Assembly: GCF_009827055.1 (NCBI RefSeq)
Contig: NZ_WUMK01000006.1
Coordinates: 248,001 to 312,000, forward strand
Origin: Shinella kummerowiae
Lineage (GTDB): Bacteria; Pseudomonadota; Alphaproteobacteria; Rhizobiales; Rhizobiaceae
DNA: 64,000 bases
Direction: 5' to 3'
Part shown: piece by piece, positions 62,131 through 64,000 of the stretch
Position numbering within the stretch: the stretch's first letter is position 1
Layout: each line of letters opens with the position of its first letter
Notes under the pieces: generated by a model
What the model was told of the DNA's origin: nothing
What the model saw: only the letters and a program-made list of their open reading frames with translations
Database searches by the model: none
Position numbers and translations under genes: made by a program

Positions 62131-62170
62131 ACCATGCCATGGTTGAACATGGGCCACGAGCGGCTCGTGG
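62131..62170 (+). promoter_or_regulatory. palindrome and hairpin upstream of the binding-protein gene
   Basis: ACCATG-C-CATGGT (62131-62143) is a perfect 13-bp palindrome, and CCACGAG-CGG-CTCGTGG (62154-62170) is a perfect 7-bp hairpin. Both lie 65-105 nt before the ATG at 62236 in the 236-nt divergent gap. They are operator or leader candidates only. Confidence 0.35.
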
Positions 62171-62235
62171 GTTGTAACCCTTCATAAAGCCTTGCCGACT
62201 ATCCTGCGCGACGTAGCGGCAACGGGGCCTTCGAC

Positions 62236-63285
62236 ATGCGCGGAATCTATTTTGCAGCAGTCTCAATGACGGCCCTTGCGGCAGCCGGCCCCGCCAGTGC
62301 GGCAACGCTTAACCTGTTGATTTGGGAAGCCTATATCGACGAGACGATCCTCGCCGATTTTACCGCCGAGACCGGCGTCGAGGTCCGCCAGACCTTCTAC
62401 GACAGCGGCGATGTGCGTGATGAAATCCTCGCCGATCCGAACAGCAATGTCGACGTCGTCGTGACCAACGAGAACGGCGCGAAGCTTTACGGCAACCGCG
62501 GCGTGATCGCGACGCTGAACACCCAGAATGTTCCATCGCTCAAGGACTATGCCGACGACTGGGCAAAACGCTGCGGCGGTTACGGCGTGCCCTACCTCTG
62601 GGGCACGATGGGCATCCTCTACCGGACCGACAGGATCACCACGCCGCCGACCTCCTGGGCGGACATGATGACGCCGGACGAAAGCCTGCGCGGCCACATC
62701 GCCATGTATGACGACCATGCCGAGGCCTTTGTTGCACCGCTCGTGCTGCTCGGAAAGTCGGTGAACGCCAACGACAACGAGACCCTGAAAGCCGCCTACG
62801 AGCTGATGAAGGCACAGGCACCCTATGTGCTGACTTATGACTATGTCGTCACCTCGGTGCAGAGTGCCGACAAGGGGCCGAACATCCATATGGCGCTCGG
62901 CTATAGCGGCGACCAGTATACGCTGAACGAAAAGGTCAACACACCCGGCCTCTGGCGGTACGTCGTGCCCAAGGAAGGCACGCTTTCCTGGCTCGACTGC
63001 ATTTCCGTCAGCGAGCGCTCGAAGAACAAGGACATGGCGCTCAAGCTGGTCGACTACATCAGCAACGCCAAAAACGGCGCACGCAACGCCATCAAGCTCA
63101 ACATGCCGACCGCAAGTACGACGGCCCTCGCTCTGCTGCCGGAAGACATGCGATCCAATCCCGAAATCTATGCCGCACCGGAAATCCTGGCAAAGAGCCA
63201 GTTTCAGGAGGAACTGACCGTTCAATCGGTCCAGGCCCGCCGCCGCATTCTCAGCAGTCTGGCTCAATTCAGTGACGCTCGGTAA
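62236..63285 (+). CDS. PotD/PotF-like periplasmic polyamine-binding protein, sensor type
   Basis: The 349-residue product has a signal peptide (MTALAAAGPASA, cleavage near 22) and the spermidine/putrescine-binding pattern: LLIWEAYIDETILADFTAETGVEV, YDSGDVRDEILADP, VPYLWGTMGILYRTD, HMALGYSGDQYT. It is followed not by a transporter but by a gene for a membrane sensor that overlaps its end by 14 nt. The same arrangement is seen for NspS and MbaA of Vibrio cholerae. I infer a signalling role; polyamine binding is likely from the family. Confidence 0.85.
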   Translation: MRGIYFAAVSMTALAAAGPASAATLNLLIWEAYIDETILADFTAETGVEVRQTFYDSGDVRDEILADPNSNVDVVVTNENGAKLYGNRGVIATLNTQNVPSLKDYADDWAKRCGGYGVPYLWGTMGILYRTDRITTPPTSWADMMTPDESLRGHIAMYDDHAEAFVAPLVLLGKSVNANDNETLKAAYELMKAQAPYVLTYDYVVTSVQSADKGPNIHMALGYSGDQYTLNEKVNTPGLWRYVVPKEGTLSWLDCISVSERSKNKDMALKLVDYISNAKNGARNAIKLNMPTASTTALALLPEDMRSNPEIYAAPEILAKSQFQEELTVQSVQARRRILSSLAQFSDAR

Positions 63286-64000
63286 ACGCGCCCTCTCCCT
63301 CATTTTTCCGGTCGTCCTGGCGGGTTACGTGCTCGCGGCCTCGCTTATCTACTACTTCCAGAGCTCCGCGATCCTGGGGCTGGAGCGGGCTCGCCTCTGG
63401 CAGCAGATGGGCTTGCTCACCGCCGTCTTCCAGAACGACGTGACGCAGAATCGCAGCTTCATCTACTCGCTCGTTGAGGGCGGCGCGGTGCGTCTCTTCG
63501 TCAACGAGCCGGATGCCGCCTATCGCAACACCGCGCTCGGCGTGCGGCTGCAGCAAAGCATCACCTCGCTCTCCGACGACCGCAAGCGCTTCATTTCCGT
63601 GGCGATCATCCGCCCGCCGCTGACGGTCGACTACTATTTCGAGGACAGCGACGATCCGTTCGCCGAGATCACCCAGCAGCAACTCGACCATGCCCGCCAG
63701 ATGGTCGACAGCCCGCGGCTCTCGTCCTGGGCGTTCCTCGACGCGCCGGGGATCGAGCCGCTGATCGTGCATTCGGAATTCATCGATCCGCTAACCTTCA
63801 ACCGGCCTGTGGCAAGCGCCAAGCGCGGCGCGATCCTCGTGCAGACCGCCGTGCGGCCAAAAGCCTTTCTCGATATGAAACGGGCACTTGAAAAGGAATA
63901 TGGCGCGACGATCGAGATCGGGCAGCATCAGTTCCTGGCACAGGGCGCGCTTTCGGCGACGGCGTCGTTGAGCCCCTCCCTCTTCGCCCGCCTGACGCCG
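63272..64000 (+). CDS. membrane sensor protein, 5' part (cut by window edge)
   Basis: The ORF opens at GTG (63272) and stays open to the end (243 codons). It starts inside the binding-protein gene, 14 nt before its stop. The visible product has one N-terminal membrane helix (SLIFPVVLAGYVLAASLIYYF) followed by about 200 mostly hydrophilic residues, the layout of a periplasmic sensor domain before a second membrane helix. The output domain (GGDEF, EAL or kinase) is outside the window, so it cannot be identified. GTG is the best start; no ATG is near. Confidence 0.7.
   Translation, partial: MTLGKRALSLIFPVVLAGYVLAASLIYYFQSSAILGLERARLWQQMGLLTAVFQNDVTQNRSFIYSLVEGGAVRLFVNEPDAAYRNTALGVRLQQSITSLSDDRKRFISVAIIRPPLTVDYYFEDSDDPFAEITQQQLDHARQMVDSPRLSSWAFLDAPGIEPLIVHSEFIDPLTFNRPVASAKRGAILVQTAVRPKAFLDMKRALEKEYGATIEIGQHQFLAQGALSATASLSPSLFARLTP

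Noticed and set aside
59684-62146. An 820-codon plus-strand ORF
   Set aside because: It is antisense to tex, which has complete RNase H-like, helix-hairpin-helix and S1 segments.

Overview
The window is about 64 kb of GC-rich chromosome from an alphaproteobacterium, most likely a member of the Rhizobiaceae (order Hyphomicrobiales). The evidence is the gene order rpsF-rpsR-DUF2232-rplI, then dnaB, alr, radA, cvpA and purF, the psd-pssA and nadA-nadB-nadC operons, a NadQ-type NAD regulator, and several palindromic intergenic repeats of the kind common in rhizobia. The genus cannot be fixed from this sequence. Genes are dense, and most start codons carry a clear purine-rich ribosome binding site. 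I see no rRNA, tRNA, IS element, prophage or CRISPR array, so this is core chromosome with a few accessory inserts.

Layout. 0-13.6 kb: a small membrane protein with two tandem terminators, then the ribosomal operon behind a structured leader, a cyclopropane-fatty-acid synthase, dnaB, alr, radA, cvpA, purF and an SDR. 13.7-19.1 kb: a lipoprotein transglycosylase, a branched-chain amino acid binding protein, and a MarR / DHA2 pump / HlyD efflux operon. 19.1-28.6 kb: psd-pssA, a VOC protein, an Atm1-like ABC exporter, a large LysM protein, a LOG-family enzyme and RarD. 28.6-34.2 kb: one six-gene operon, cysS - three tandem GFA genes - pip - cimA. 34.2-38.5 kb: small unknown proteins, an HMCES/YedK protein, Nudix and secreted proteins. 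38.6-46.9 kb: ygfZ - HD hydrolase - PTP - nadQ, then MscS, SodC and the nadABC operon with a palindromic operator. 47-58.6 kb: transporters, CorA, VapBC, MOSC, HD, a DUF2339 giant membrane protein, thioesterase-recO, an L,D-transpeptidase, VOC, and an SRPBCC/ArsR divergent pair. 58.6-64 kb: a Tat-type class A beta-lactamase, Tex, and a polyamine-binding-protein gene overlapping a membrane sensor gene cut by the window edge.

How genes work together. NadQ (40645) probably represses nadA-nadB-nadC through the 15-bp palindrome at 46916. It is co-transcribed with YgfZ, an Fe-S maturation factor, and NadA is itself an Fe-S enzyme. Psd and PssA make phosphatidylethanolamine. The last two genes resemble an NspS/MbaA-type polyamine signalling pair rather than a transporter. 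The strongest candidates for something new are that pair, the three tandem GFA genes inside the cysS operon, and a compact three-way-junction RNA in the rpsF leader.
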